Notes: generated by a model from the letters alone, not told the origin. A DNA stretch of 64,000 bases from Burkholderiaceae bacterium (GCA_023954135.1 JAMLIN010000020.1:1-64000); one strand, 5' to 3'. Positions 1 to 8,512 are shown, counted from the stretch's first letter. Made by a program: numbers and translations.

Positions 1-18
1 TCTGCAACCGACCGCTGA
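1..18 (+). CDS. 3' end of an upstream gene (partial)
   Basis: The first eighteen bases read as five codons and a TGA, two bases before the cfa start codon. This spacing fits the last codons of a preceding operon member. In clusters of this type that gene is often a DUF1365 protein, but five residues cannot identify it. Confidence 0.35.
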   Translation, partial: SATDR

Positions 19-20
19 TC

Positions 21-1241
21 ATGAACACGACCACCACGGCCTTGCCCTTTCATTTGCCCGCGGGCCTGCCCGCCCGTGCACGCCACGCGCTGCGCTTGTT
101 GCAGCGCCTGCAGCACGGCACGCTGCATCTGGAGCTGCCCGATGGCAGCACCCTTGAGCTCGGCCAGGGCGGCCAGCCGCACGCCAGCTTGCGCCTGCAC
201 GACTGGAGCGTGTTTGGCGCCGTGCTGCGCTCGGGCGACATCGGTCTGGCCGAGGGCTATATCGATCAGCACTGGAGCACGCCGCACCTGGCCGACCTGC
301 TGCGCCTGCTGATGGCCAATCGCGACGCGCTGGAGTCGCTGGTGTACGGCGCCTGGTGGGGGCGGCTGGCCTACCGGCTGCGCCACCTGCTCAACCGCAA
401 CACGCGCACCGGCAGCCGGCGCAACATCCACGCCCACTACGACCTGGGCAACGCCTTCTACCAGTTGTGGCTGGATCCGAGCATGAATTACTCGTCCGCC
501 TGGTTCCAGGGCGATCTGGCGGGCGATTTGACCGCCGCGCAGCATGCCAAGGTGCGCCGCGCGCTGCACAGCGCCGGCGTACAGCCGGGCAGCCGCGTGC
601 TGGAGATCGGCTGCGGCTGGGGGGCCCTCGCCGAGATGGCGGCGGCGGAATTTCAAGCCCATGTGACCGGCTTGACCTTGTCCAGCGAGCAACTGGCGTT
701 TGGCCAACAGCGCCTGCAGCGCGCCGGGCTGGCCGCCCAGGCCGAGCTGCGTCTGCAGGACTACCGCGACATCGAGGATGCGCCGTTTGACGCCATTTGC
801 TCCATCGAAATGGTCGAGGCCGTGGGCCAGGCCTACTGGCCCAGCTACTTTGGCACCGTGGCGCGTCTGCTCAAACCTGGCGGGCGTGCCTGCGTGCAGA
901 GCATCGTCATTGACGACGCGCTGTTCGAGCGCTACGTGCAGTGCACGGACTTCATCCAGCAATACGTCTTCCCCGGCGGCTGCCTGCCCAGCCCGGAGCG
1001 CTTTCGCGCGGCGGCGCAGCAGGCCGGGCTGCGCGTGGTGGAGGAGCTGGCCTTTGGCGCCGACTACGCGGAGACCCTGCGCCGCTGGCACGGCCAGTTC
1101 ACGCAGCATCGCGCCCACGTGCTGGCGCAGGGCTTTGACGCAAAGTTCCTGCGCACCTGGGAGTTCTACCTCGCGTACTGCGAAGCCGCCTTCGACAGCG
1201 CCAGCATCGACGTGGTGCAGTTCACGCTGGTGAAAGACTGA
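21..1241 (+). CDS. cfa: cyclopropane-fatty-acyl-phospholipid synthase
   Basis: 406 aa, close to the usual length for bacterial CFA synthases. The enzyme transfers a methylene group from S-adenosylmethionine to the double bond of unsaturated phospholipid acyl chains at the inner membrane, which makes membranes less sensitive to oxidation and acid. The methyltransferase core is clear: a DLGNAFYQLWLD segment at about residues 141-152, MNYSSAWF near 155, and the SAM-binding LEIGCGWGA at 194-202. The N-terminal 120 residues are the lipid-binding region. It heads a run of eight same-strand genes ending in photolyase, a combination known from photo-oxidative-stress regulons. The family assignment is secure; the link to singlet-oxygen stress is inferred from neighbours. 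Confidence 0.93.
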   Translation: MNTTTTALPFHLPAGLPARARHALRLLQRLQHGTLHLELPDGSTLELGQGGQPHASLRLHDWSVFGAVLRSGDIGLAEGYIDQHWSTPHLADLLRLLMANRDALESLVYGAWWGRLAYRLRHLLNRNTRTGSRRNIHAHYDLGNAFYQLWLDPSMNYSSAWFQGDLAGDLTAAQHAKVRRALHSAGVQPGSRVLEIGCGWGALAEMAAAEFQAHVTGLTLSSEQLAFGQQRLQRAGLAAQAELRLQDYRDIEDAPFDAICSIEMVEAVGQAYWPSYFGTVARLLKPGGRACVQSIVIDDALFERYVQCTDFIQQYVFPGGCLPSPERFRAAAQQAGLRVVEELAFGADYAETLRRWHGQFTQHRAHVLAQGFDAKFLRTWEFYLAYCEAAFDSASIDVVQFTLVKD

Positions 1242-1293
1242 AAAAGATAGCTGCTTGCGCTTGTCACGTATGACTTACAGCCTGTTTTCATCA
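1241..1293. repeat. dispersed intergenic repeat of the Comamonadaceae type
   Basis: Between cfa and the next gene lies an A-run followed by GATAGCTGCTTGCGCTT, a short centre, then CAGCCTGTTTTC. The two ends are imperfect inverted copies (AAAAAGATAGCTG against CAGCCTGTTTTC). I recall very similar A-run/AGCTGCTNGCGCTT/T-run elements in high copy between genes of Acidovorax and relatives; this is from memory, not a search. The element also provides an upstream ATG in frame with the next gene, so it bears on that start choice. Confidence 0.5.
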
Positions 1294-1302
1294 TGGAATT
1301 GC

Positions 1303-1872
1303 ATGGCGCGGTCCGGCGTGCTGGTCGTGGCGGTGGCCGTTGCCTGCGCTGGCGCTGCGCTTGCTGCGGCGGCAGAGAACGCATCGGCGCCGCCCGCCTT
1401 CATCCGCCAGGCGCTGCCCGGTGCCAGCCTGTCCGGCCAGGGGCAGATGCGCTTTCTCGGGCTGCGCATCTACGGTGCCCGCCTGTGGGCAGGCCCTCGG
1501 TTCGAGGCGGCCGACTTTGGCGCTTACCCGCTGGCGCTGGAGCTGACTTACCACCGTTCCTTTACGGGCGCCGCCATCGCCCAGCGCTCCATCGAGGAGA
1601 TCGAGCGCCAGGGCGAACTGACGCCCGCGCAGGCCCAGCGCTGGCAAAAGGCGCTGGCCGCCGTGCTGCCCGACGTGCAGCCGGGCGATCGCCTGACAGG
1701 CCTGTATCAGCCCGGGCGCGGCATGCGGCTGTGGCGCGGCGAGCAGGCGCTGGGCGGGATTGATGACGCCGAGCTGGCGAGCCGCTTCTTCGGCATCTGG
1801 CTGTCGCCGCGCACGTCCGAGCCCGGCCTGCGCAGCGCCTTGCTGGCGCGCACGCCAGGAGCCGGGCCATGA
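1303..1872 (+). CDS. exported chalcone-isomerase-like domain protein
   Basis: 189 aa from the ATG chosen here. Longer in-frame starts exist upstream but fall inside the intergenic repeat. Starting at MARSGVLVVAVAVA gives a clean hydrophobic signal peptide ending in an alanine-rich cleavage region. The mature part contains the GLRIYGARLWAGPRF and LELTYHRSF segments seen in bacterial chalcone isomerase-like domains, whose members bind ligands or fatty acids and are not proven isomerases. It is probably periplasmic. The stop codon overlaps the start of the MFS gene, so the two are translationally coupled. No enzymatic role can be assigned from sequence alone. Confidence 0.72.
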   Translation: MARSGVLVVAVAVACAGAALAAAAENASAPPAFIRQALPGASLSGQGQMRFLGLRIYGARLWAGPRFEAADFGAYPLALELTYHRSFTGAAIAQRSIEEIERQGELTPAQAQRWQKALAAVLPDVQPGDRLTGLYQPGRGMRLWRGEQALGGIDDAELASRFFGIWLSPRTSEPGLRSALLARTPGAGP

Positions 1873-3179
1873 TCCACGGCCTGCCATGGGATGCTACGCA
1901 GGTGCTGCCCTGGCGCGCCGGGCTGGCCTACGGGCTGCTGGGCTTGCCGCTGGCCTTTGCCGCGTTGCCGCTGTACGTGGTGCTGCCGCATTACTACGCC
2001 AGCGATCTCGGTCTGCCGCTGGCCACGGTGGGGGCGCTGCTGCTGCTGGTGCGATTGATGGATGCGGGGGCCGAGCCGCTGCTGGGGCGTTTGAGCGACC
2101 TGTTGTATCGCCGCACCGTGCATGCGGTGTTGTGGGTGGCTGGCGCCTCGGCGCTGTTCCTGGGCGGCGGCATGGCGGGACTGTTCTTTCCGCGGGTGCA
2201 AGGGCCGTCGGCGCTGGCGACCTGGATGGTGGCGGGGCTGCTGTTCACCTGCCTGGCGCACAGCCTGCTGGTCATCGCCCACCAGGCCTGGGGTGTGCGC
2301 CTGGGGGGCGACGCCGTGCAGCGCAGCCGCATCGTGGCCTGGCGCGAAGGACCGGGACTGATCGGCGTGGTCACAGCCAGCGCGCTCTCGGTGGCTTGGG
2401 GTGCGGGCACCATGCTGGGGGTGTTTGCGCTGGCATTGCTGGCCGGCTGGCTGGCGCTGTGGCGGGCACCGCGCCCGCCGTTGACCACCGAACCGCGTGA
2501 GCGGCACGAACCGCGCAAGCTCCAGCTTTGGAAGCCGCTGACCCAGGCCGCGTTTCGCCGACTGCTGGCGGTGTTTTTGTGCAACGGCATCGCCAGCGCT
2601 ATCCCGGCCGCGCTGATGCTGTTCTTCGCCCAAGACCGGCTGCGGGCCACGCCGCCGCAGATCGCGCTCTTTCTGGTGCTGTATTTCGTCAGTGGCGCGC
2701 TGTCCCTGCCGGGCTGGCTGCGGGTGGTGCGCCGCTTCGGGCTGGAGCGGGCGTGGCTGGCCGGCATGCTGCTGGCCGTGGCCGGCTTTGGCTGGGCCGC
2801 CGCGCTGCAGGGCGGGCAGGTGGCGGCCTTTGCCGTGATCTGCGTGCTGTCGGGCGCGGCACTGGGGGCCGATCTCGCCGTGCCCGGCGCGCTGCTGGCC
2901 TTGCTGATAGCGCGCCACGGCGCGCAAGGCGCGCATGACGGTGCATACCTGGGCTGGTGGAACCTGGCCACCAAGTTCAATCTGGCGCTGGCCGCCGGGG
3001 CGACGCTGCCGCTGCTGCAATGGCTGGGCTACCTACCGGGCAGCCAGGACCCCTTGGCGCTGCAACGCCTGGCATGGATGTACGCGCTGCTGCCCTGCGC
3101 GCTCAAGCTGCTGGCGGCCGCGCTGCTGCACCGGCTGCTGATCCGCTCACCAACCCCCACCCTAGGAGTGACCCCATGA
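1869..3179 (+). CDS. MFS/GPH-type permease
   Basis: 436 aa, hydrophobic throughout, with about twelve predicted membrane segments and a short charged central loop (RAPRPPLTTEPRERHEPRK, about residues 200-218). The loop after the second helices carries the RLMDAGAEPLLGRLSD pattern typical of glycoside-pentoside-hexuronide/MFS carriers, where the aspartates couple to cation movement. The substrate is unknown. It begins four bases inside the chalcone-isomerase-like gene and ends inside the start of the lipoprotein gene (ATGA overlap), so it sits firmly inside the operon. Homologous permeases occur in RpoE/ChrR-type stress clusters, where their cargo has not been established. Confidence 0.8.
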   Translation: MIHGLPWDATQVLPWRAGLAYGLLGLPLAFAALPLYVVLPHYYASDLGLPLATVGALLLLVRLMDAGAEPLLGRLSDLLYRRTVHAVLWVAGASALFLGGGMAGLFFPRVQGPSALATWMVAGLLFTCLAHSLLVIAHQAWGVRLGGDAVQRSRIVAWREGPGLIGVVTASALSVAWGAGTMLGVFALALLAGWLALWRAPRPPLTTEPRERHEPRKLQLWKPLTQAAFRRLLAVFLCNGIASAIPAALMLFFAQDRLRATPPQIALFLVLYFVSGALSLPGWLRVVRRFGLERAWLAGMLLAVAGFGWAAALQGGQVAAFAVICVLSGAALGADLAVPGALLALLIARHGAQGAHDGAYLGWWNLATKFNLALAAGATLPLLQWLGYLPGSQDPLALQRLAWMYALLPCALKLLAAALLHRLLIRSPTPTLGVTP

Positions 3180-3712
3180 ACACCCGCCGCCATGCCCTGC
3201 TGGCCCTGCTGGCAGGCTCTGCCGTCCTCGCGGGCTGCGCCAGCCCGCAGGTGACCGACTATGCCCAGCAGCGCCCGCTGCTGGAGCTGGACCGCTATTT
3301 CAACGGCCGCGTCCTGGCCCACGGCATCTTCCAGAAGCGCGGCGGCGAGGTGGTGCGCCGCTTCACGGTGGTGATGGACTGCCGCTGGGAAGGCAACCAG
3401 GGCGTGCTGGACGAGGCCTTCAGCTACGCGGACGGCAGCACCCAGCGCCGCGTCTGGCGCCTGACCAAGCACGCGGATGGTCGCTACACCGGCCGTGCCG
3501 ATGACGTGGTGGGCGAGGCCCAAGGGCAGGAGTCCGGCAACGCTTTCCGCTGGAACTACACGCTGCGCTTGCCAGTGGACGGCAAGGAGGTCGAGGTGCA
3601 GTTCGACGACTGGATGTTCCTGGTCGATGAGCGCGTGATGCTCAACCGCGCCACCATGAGCAAGTTTGGCGTCACGCTGGGCGAAGTGCTGCTGTCCTTG
3701 ACCAAAGCATAG
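3176..3712 (+). CDS. DUF3833 family lipoprotein
   Basis: 178 aa. The N-terminus has a short positive stretch, a hydrophobic helix and the lipobox LAGC (Cys at about residue 21), so the mature protein should be lipid-anchored on the periplasmic side. The body (LELDRYFNGRVLAHGIFQKRG ... VMDCRWEGNQGVLDEAF) matches DUF3833, a family of unknown function that repeatedly sits with cfa, SDR and photolyase genes. The start codon overlaps the permease stop. It may act in envelope lipid repair together with Cfa, but this is only a contextual guess. Confidence 0.8.
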   Translation: MNTRRHALLALLAGSAVLAGCASPQVTDYAQQRPLLELDRYFNGRVLAHGIFQKRGGEVVRRFTVVMDCRWEGNQGVLDEAFSYADGSTQRRVWRLTKHADGRYTGRADDVVGEAQGQESGNAFRWNYTLRLPVDGKEVEVQFDDWMFLVDERVMLNRATMSKFGVTLGEVLLSLTKA

Positions 3713-3716
3713 CGCC

Positions 3717-4499
3717 GTGCCCCTCAACCCCCCCATCACCGACTGGCGCGGCCAACGCGTGTGGCTGGTCGGCGCGTCCAGCGGCATCGGGCGCGCCGTC
3801 GCCTCCCTGCTGCACGCACGTGGCGCCCAGGTGTGCGTGTCGGCGCGCCAGCAGGCATTGCTCGATGCCTTCGTGCGCGAGCACTCTGGCAGCCAGGCGC
3901 TGGCGCTCGATGTGACGGATGCGCAGGCCGTCGCCGACGCGGCGCAGCAACTGCTGGCCGGAGGCCCATTGGACCTGGTGTGCTATTGCGCCGGCCACTA
4001 CCGCCCCATGTCGGCCGACGCGCTGGAGTTGGCCGAGCTGCTGCAGCACCAGCGTGTCAACGTCATGGGCGCGCTGCAGGTGCTGGCCGCCGTGGTGCCC
4101 GCGCTGCTCCAGGCCGCCGGCGCCGGGCGCGCGCCGCACCTGAGCCTGGTGGCCAGCGTGGCCGGTTGGCGCGGCCTGCCGCAAAGCCTGGCCTACGGGC
4201 CTACTAAGGCGGCGCTGATCAATCTGGCGGAAAACCTGTTTCTTGACCTGCGCCCCCAGGGCGTGGGCGTGAGCGTGATCAACCCTGGCTTTGTCGATAC
4301 CCCGCTGACGGCGCAAAACCAGTTTTCCATGCCGGCACTGCTCACGCCGGAGCAGGCGGCGCTGGCCATCGTGCGCGGCTGGCAGCGGGGGCAGTTCGAG
4401 CTGCACTTTCCCAAGCGCTTCACGGGCGTGCTCAAGCTCATGCGCTGCCTGCCGTACCGCTGGTATTTCCCGCTGGTGCACCGTTTCACAGGGCTTTGA
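3717..4499 (+). CDS. SDR family NAD(P)-dependent oxidoreductase
   Basis: 260 aa from a GTG start. Classical short-chain dehydrogenase features are present: the nucleotide motif VGASSGIG near residue 20, the active-site Ser in SLVASVAG and the YGPTK catalytic Tyr-Lys pair. The protein ends in a hydrophobic C-terminal stretch (LPYRWYFPLVHRF). Four bases separate it from the lipoprotein gene. The substrate is unknown; membership in the cfa/photolyase operon suggests a role in processing oxidised lipid or carbonyl products. Confidence 0.85.
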   Translation: MPLNPPITDWRGQRVWLVGASSGIGRAVASLLHARGAQVCVSARQQALLDAFVREHSGSQALALDVTDAQAVADAAQQLLAGGPLDLVCYCAGHYRPMSADALELAELLQHQRVNVMGALQVLAAVVPALLQAAGAGRAPHLSLVASVAGWRGLPQSLAYGPTKAALINLAENLFLDLRPQGVGVSVINPGFVDTPLTAQNQFSMPALLTPEQAALAIVRGWQRGQFELHFPKRFTGVLKLMRCLPYRWYFPLVHRFTGL

Positions 4500-4501
4500 A
4501 C

Positions 4502-5005
4502 ATGCACACTGCTCCGCCCATCGTTTGCGGCGACACCCAGGCCGCCACCCAGAGGCTGATTGCGCTGTACGAACAGCTCTCGCCAGCGCACCTGGCCGCG
4601 CTGGACGCCTATTACGCGCCCGACGCGCATTTCAAGGACCCCTTCAACGACGTGCACGGCGTGCCCGCCATCGCGCAGATTTTTGCGCACATGTTCGCCA
4701 CGCTGGATCAGCCCCGCTTTGCCGTCACCCAGCACATCGTGCAAGGCGACCAGGCCTTTATGGGCTGGGAGTTCCGCTTTCGCATGCGCCGCTGGCGCCC
4801 GCAGGTGGAGCAATGCATCCACGGTGCCACCCTGGTGCGCTTTGACGCCCAGGGCCGCGTGACGCTGCACCGCGACTACTGGGATGCCGCCCAGGAGCTG
4901 TACGAAAAACTGCCCGTGCTGGGTGGCCTGATGCGCTGGCTGCGCCGATCCGCCTCGGCGACTTCAACCACCAAGGTGTCCCATGCTCACCGTCCATCAC
5001 CTTGA
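4502..5005 (+). CDS. NTF2/SnoaL-like protein
   Basis: About 167 aa. A TTG two codons upstream, overlapping the SDR stop, is an equally possible start. The sequence is a single cone-shaped NTF2-like fold: helical N-terminus (LIALYEQLSP), YYAPDAHFKDPFNDVHG, and the alternating strands EFRFRMRRWRPQ and GRVTLHRDYWDAAQELYEKLP. NTF2-like proteins of this size can be isomerases, dehydratases or binding proteins. It is a recurrent neighbour of SDR and DUF3833 genes in photo-oxidative stress clusters. It overlaps the downstream GST gene by 23 bases in another frame. Confidence 0.78.
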   Translation: MHTAPPIVCGDTQAATQRLIALYEQLSPAHLAALDAYYAPDAHFKDPFNDVHGVPAIAQIFAHMFATLDQPRFAVTQHIVQGDQAFMGWEFRFRMRRWRPQVEQCIHGATLVRFDAQGRVTLHRDYWDAAQELYEKLPVLGGLMRWLRRSASATSTTKVSHAHRPSP

Positions 5006-5672
5006 AACGTCGCGCTCGCAGCGCATCCTCTGGCTGCTTGAAGAGCTGGCCGTTCCCTATGACATCCGCCTCTACCGGCGCGACCCGGTGAGCCGACTGG
5101 CACCTGCGGCGCTCAAGCAAATCCACCCCCTGGGCAAGTCGCCCGTGGTGACCGATGGCGATACCGTGGTGGCCGAATCGGGCGCCATCATCGAATACTT
5201 GGTGGAACGCTTTGGCGCCCAGGCACGGAACGAACTGGCCCAGCTGGAGCCGGCGCGGGGGACACCCGAACATCGCCAGTGCCACTTCTGGATGCACTAC
5301 GCGGAAGGCTCGTTGATGAACTGGCTGGTCATGAAGCTGGTTTTCGACACCATTCCGCGCCAGCCCATGCCGTTTTTTGTGCGCCCGATCGCACGCGCCC
5401 TATGCAGCAAAGTGCAGCAAAAACTCATTCACCCCAACGTTCAAACCGCGCTGGTGTTCATCGATGGGCATTTGGCCAAAAACCGCTGGTTTGCCGGCGA
5501 GCACCTGAGCATGGCCGATTTTCAGATGAGCTTTGCCGTTGAGGCCGCCCTCGCGCGGGGCGGCGACGAGTCCCAGTGGCCGCACCTCGTTGCCTACCGC
5601 CAGCGCATGCAGGAAAGGCCGGCTTACCAGCGAGCGCTGGACAAGGGCGGACCGGTGTTGATGCAAGCCTGA
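4983..5672 (+). CDS. glutathione S-transferase family protein
   Basis: 229 aa. The N-terminal thioredoxin fold begins MLTVHHLETSRSQRILWLLEE and contains the glutathione-binding SPVVTDGDTVVAESGAIIEYL segment at about residues 51-71; the C-terminal helical domain has FAGEHLSMADFQMSF. The likely catalytic residue is the Ser/Thr near position 9, as in bacterial beta/nu-like GSTs. Its place between the NTF2-like gene and photolyase fits detoxification of lipid peroxides or electrophiles. The specific substrate is unknown. Confidence 0.87.
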   Translation: MLTVHHLETSRSQRILWLLEELAVPYDIRLYRRDPVSRLAPAALKQIHPLGKSPVVTDGDTVVAESGAIIEYLVERFGAQARNELAQLEPARGTPEHRQCHFWMHYAEGSLMNWLVMKLVFDTIPRQPMPFFVRPIARALCSKVQQKLIHPNVQTALVFIDGHLAKNRWFAGEHLSMADFQMSFAVEAALARGGDESQWPHLVAYRQRMQERPAYQRALDKGGPVLMQA

Positions 5673-5684
5673 AGCCCAACCAAG

Positions 5685-7202
5685 ATGACAGCCCCAGCCC
5701 ACACCGACACGCAACAGCCGCCTGCCAGGGCAACAAGCGCCCTGGTCTGGCTGCGCCGCGACCTGCGCTGCGGCGACCATGCCGCGCTGTACCACGCGCT
5801 GCGCCGGTATCCGAGGGTGTATTGCGCCTTCGTGTTCGATACCGACATCCTGGACGCGCTGCCCAATCACGGGAATCAGCGCCAGGATCGCCGTGTGGAA
5901 TTCATCCACGCCAGCGTGCTGGAGCTGCACGACGGCCTGCACCGGCTGGCCGCGCAAAGCGGCGCGCCCGGCGGCGGGCTGATCGTGCGCCATGGCCCGG
6001 CGCTGGAATGCATCGTGCAGCTGGCGCAAGAGTTGGGAGTGCAGGAGGTGCTGGCCAACCGCGACTACGAGCCCCAGGCCATTGCCCGCGACCAGCGCGT
6101 GGCCGAGGCCCTGCACGCGCTGGGCATCGCCTTCAGCGACTACAAGGACCAGGTGCTGCTCGACCGGGACGAGGTGCTGACCCAGCAGGGCCGGCCCTAC
6201 AGCGTGTTCACGCCCTACAAGCGCGCCTGGCTGCAAAGGCTTGACGATTTCCAGCTCAAACCCTACCCCGTCGATCGCTACGCCCACCACCTGGCGCCGC
6301 CACCCGCCGGCGAACGCCTGCCCACGCTGTCAGACCTGGGCTTTGGCCCCACCAATTTGCACGAGCTACCCCTGCCCACGGGCATGAGCGGCGCACAGCG
6401 GCTGCTGCAAGACTTTGTGCCGCGCATGGCGGCGTACCAGGAGGCGCGTGACTACCCTGGGCGCAAGGGCGTGTCCTACCTATCGGTGCACCTGCGCTTT
6501 GGCACCGTGTCCATCCGCCAGCTGGCGCGGCTGGCGGCAAAACAGGCTGGCCAGGGCTGCGAGGGCGCACAGACCTGGCTATCCGAACTGGCCTGGCGCG
6601 ACTTCTACTTCATGATTCTGTGGCACCACCCACAGGTCGTCACGCAGTCGTTCAAGCCCGAGTACGACCGCGTGCAGTGGGATGAAGCGCCCGCGCTGTG
6701 GCAGGCCTGGTGCGAGGCGCGCACCGGCTACCCGCTGGTCGACGCGGCCATGCGCCAGCTGCTGCAAACCGGCTACATGCACAACCGCCTGCGCATGGTG
6801 GTGGCGAGCTTTCTGACCAAGGATTTGGGCATCGACTGGCGCCGCGGCGAGCGCTTTTTTGCCCAGCACCTGAACGACTACGACCTGGCGGCGAACAACG
6901 GCGGCTGGCAGTGGGCGGCGTCCACCGGGTGCGACGCCCAGCCTTACTTTCGCATCTTCAACCCCGTCACGCAGTCGCAGCGCTTTGACCCCGACGGCAA
7001 GTTCATTCGCCGCTACCTGCCCGAGCTGGCGCGCGTGCCGGATGCGCACATTCACTTTCCCGCCGCCATGAAGCCCGCCGCCCTGGCGGCCTGCGGCCTG
7101 CGCCTGGGCTTGGACTACCCGCTGCCCGTCGTGGACCATACCCGCGCACGCGAGCGCACGCTGATGCGGTTTGCGCTTCTGCCAGAGGGCGAGGTTTCGT
7201 GA
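5685..7202 (+). CDS. phrB: deoxyribodipyrimidine photolyase (class I CPD type)
   Basis: 505 aa. The N-terminal antenna-binding Rossmann domain starts ALVWLRRDLRCGDHAAL. The C-terminal FAD domain shows SYLSVHLRFGTVS, ELAWRDFYF, the TGYPLVDAAMRQL block and NNGGWQWAASTGCDAQPYFRIFNP, which carries the tryptophan electron-transfer and flavin-binding residues. It repairs UV-induced cyclobutane pyrimidine dimers using light. It is the last gene of the operon; only twelve bases separate its stop from the LysR gene that begins the conjugation module, an unexpectedly abrupt junction. Confidence 0.95.
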   Translation: MTAPAHTDTQQPPARATSALVWLRRDLRCGDHAALYHALRRYPRVYCAFVFDTDILDALPNHGNQRQDRRVEFIHASVLELHDGLHRLAAQSGAPGGGLIVRHGPALECIVQLAQELGVQEVLANRDYEPQAIARDQRVAEALHALGIAFSDYKDQVLLDRDEVLTQQGRPYSVFTPYKRAWLQRLDDFQLKPYPVDRYAHHLAPPPAGERLPTLSDLGFGPTNLHELPLPTGMSGAQRLLQDFVPRMAAYQEARDYPGRKGVSYLSVHLRFGTVSIRQLARLAAKQAGQGCEGAQTWLSELAWRDFYFMILWHHPQVVTQSFKPEYDRVQWDEAPALWQAWCEARTGYPLVDAAMRQLLQTGYMHNRLRMVVASFLTKDLGIDWRRGERFFAQHLNDYDLAANNGGWQWAASTGCDAQPYFRIFNPVTQSQRFDPDGKFIRRYLPELARVPDAHIHFPAAMKPAALAACGLRLGLDYPLPVVDHTRARERTLMRFALLPEGEVS

Positions 7203-7214
7203 AGGGGCAGAACT

Positions 7215-8159
7215 ATGGAATTACGTCACCTCCGTTACTTCTTGGCGGTTGCTGAGGAGCTGCACTTTGCGCGCGCCGCTGAGCGGCTGCATATAGAGCA
7301 GTCGCCCTTGTCGCGAGCCATCAAGGAGCTCGAAGAAGAGCTGGGCGTGGTGCTATTCGCCCGTACCACCCGCAGCACACGATTGACTCGTGCCGGAACG
7401 CTGTTCTTGGAGCACGTGCGCCGTGTGTTCACGGCCTTGGAACAAGCGCGCGATAGCGTGAAAGCGGCGGCAAACGGCTTTTACGGACAGTTGCGCGTGG
7501 CATTGTCAGATGGCATCACGCCCTCGCGCTTGCCGGCCGTGCTGGCGCTATGCCGACAGGAAGAACCCGAGGTTGAAATCCGCTTCTTCGAGGTGCCGCT
7601 GTCGCAGCAGCTCAAGGGCCTGCTTGACGATCTATATGACGTCGGGTTTACGCAGTCCAATGAAGTGAGCGACGGCATCACCGCCATACCTGTCTGGAGC
7701 GATCCGATAATGGTGGCAGTGCCCGCACGGCATCCGCTGCTGGCCTACAAGCGCATTCCCCTGGATCAACTGTTGCGCTATCCACTTGTCCTGTGCGATC
7801 CACAAGTATGTGAAGGCCCCGCCAAGCATTTCGATCGGATACTACGGCGAGTAGACATGGAGCCGCTGGTCGCTGAACGAGTTGGTTCGTGTGATTTGAT
7901 GATGACGCTGGTATCGGCCGGCTTTGCGCTTGGACTGGCCGGAGCCGCGCGCATTGCTGCCAGTCATGAAACGGGCGTGGTGGCCCGGCCGCTCGCGTCG
8001 CGCGTGCCACCGCTAACGACCTACCTGCTGCACGCCGAAGTCGAACCGTCCGATGTGCTGGTGCGGTTTATTGAGCGCGTGCAGGCCATCGAGTCACCGG
8101 AACCCCCAAGGCCCAAGCCGGGCCATCATTCCGATTCTCTGGAGGAGCCAGCGCCATGA
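7215..8159 (+). CDS. LysR-family regulator (TraR-like, ICE conjugation module)
   Basis: 314 aa. A standard LysR winged helix lies at residues 1-60 (MELRHLRYFLAVAEELHFARAAERLHIEQSPLSRAIKELEEELG), followed by a two-lobe effector domain. A purine-rich AAGGGG stretch precedes the ATG. In Tn4371-type elements a LysR gene occupies this place before the eex lipoprotein and traG, so it probably controls the transfer genes. Its stop overlaps the start of the lipoprotein gene (ATGA). Unlike most LysR genes it lies co-directionally with its presumed targets. The effector is unknown. Confidence 0.85.
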   Translation: MELRHLRYFLAVAEELHFARAAERLHIEQSPLSRAIKELEEELGVVLFARTTRSTRLTRAGTLFLEHVRRVFTALEQARDSVKAAANGFYGQLRVALSDGITPSRLPAVLALCRQEEPEVEIRFFEVPLSQQLKGLLDDLYDVGFTQSNEVSDGITAIPVWSDPIMVAVPARHPLLAYKRIPLDQLLRYPLVLCDPQVCEGPAKHFDRILRRVDMEPLVAERVGSCDLMMTLVSAGFALGLAGAARIAASHETGVVARPLASRVPPLTTYLLHAEVEPSDVLVRFIERVQAIESPEPPRPKPGHHSDSLEEPAP

Positions 8160-8434
8160 AGAAAATTTTCCCGCTCTTGCTGGTGGCCGCGTTGACTGCC
8201 TGCGGCCAGTCAGAGACACCTCAAAAGGTTACTGATTCGGAGGCGAACATCCCGACAGTAGAAGAACTGTCGGCGAATCCCGAACGGCTCAAAGAGCTGC
8301 GCCAGCAATGCAAAACCGACCGACCGAAGCTAGGCGATGTGCTGTGCAACCGGGTGGCCGAGGCCACGCGCAAGCGGTTCTACGGCGACGGCGAAACGCC
8401 GTACACACCGCCGAAGGAACCGCCCAAGTTCTGA
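8156..8434 (+). CDS. EexN-family lipoprotein (candidate entry exclusion)
   Basis: 92 aa with signal peptide and lipobox LTAC (Cys16). The mature part has LSANPERLKELRQQC, a second cysteine (DVLCNRVAEA) and a C-terminal RFYGDGETPYTP (residues 74-85). Proteins of this family sit in Tn4371/IncP-like transfer regions and are thought to block redundant mating-pair formation, by analogy with TrbK of RP4. A good SD (GGAGGAG) precedes the ATG. The same Leu-Arg-x-Gln-Cys ... Cys-x-x-Val-Ala layout recurs in the lipoprotein between trbJ and trbL. Exclusion activity is inferred. Confidence 0.75.
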   Translation: MKKIFPLLLVAALTACGQSETPQKVTDSEANIPTVEELSANPERLKELRQQCKTDRPKLGDVLCNRVAEATRKRFYGDGETPYTPPKEPPKF

Positions 8435-8476
8435 TCGTTGGCGGCTCGCCGCATCGCCTTCATTTTTCTGCTCAAC

Positions 8477-8512
8477 ACGCCGCAGTGTGCTTTTGCTTGC
8501 GGCGTATTTCTT
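8477..8512 (+). terminator. intrinsic terminator after the eex gene
   Basis: ACGCCGCA pairs with TGCGGCGT across a 13-base loop, followed by ATTTCTTT. It lies about 45 bases after the lipoprotein stop and should end the LysR-eex transcript. Confidence 0.6.

Noticed and set aside
7203-7214. ICE attachment site between phrB and the LysR gene
   Set aside because: Only 12 bases, no direct repeat or tRNA end found, and no integrase beside it.
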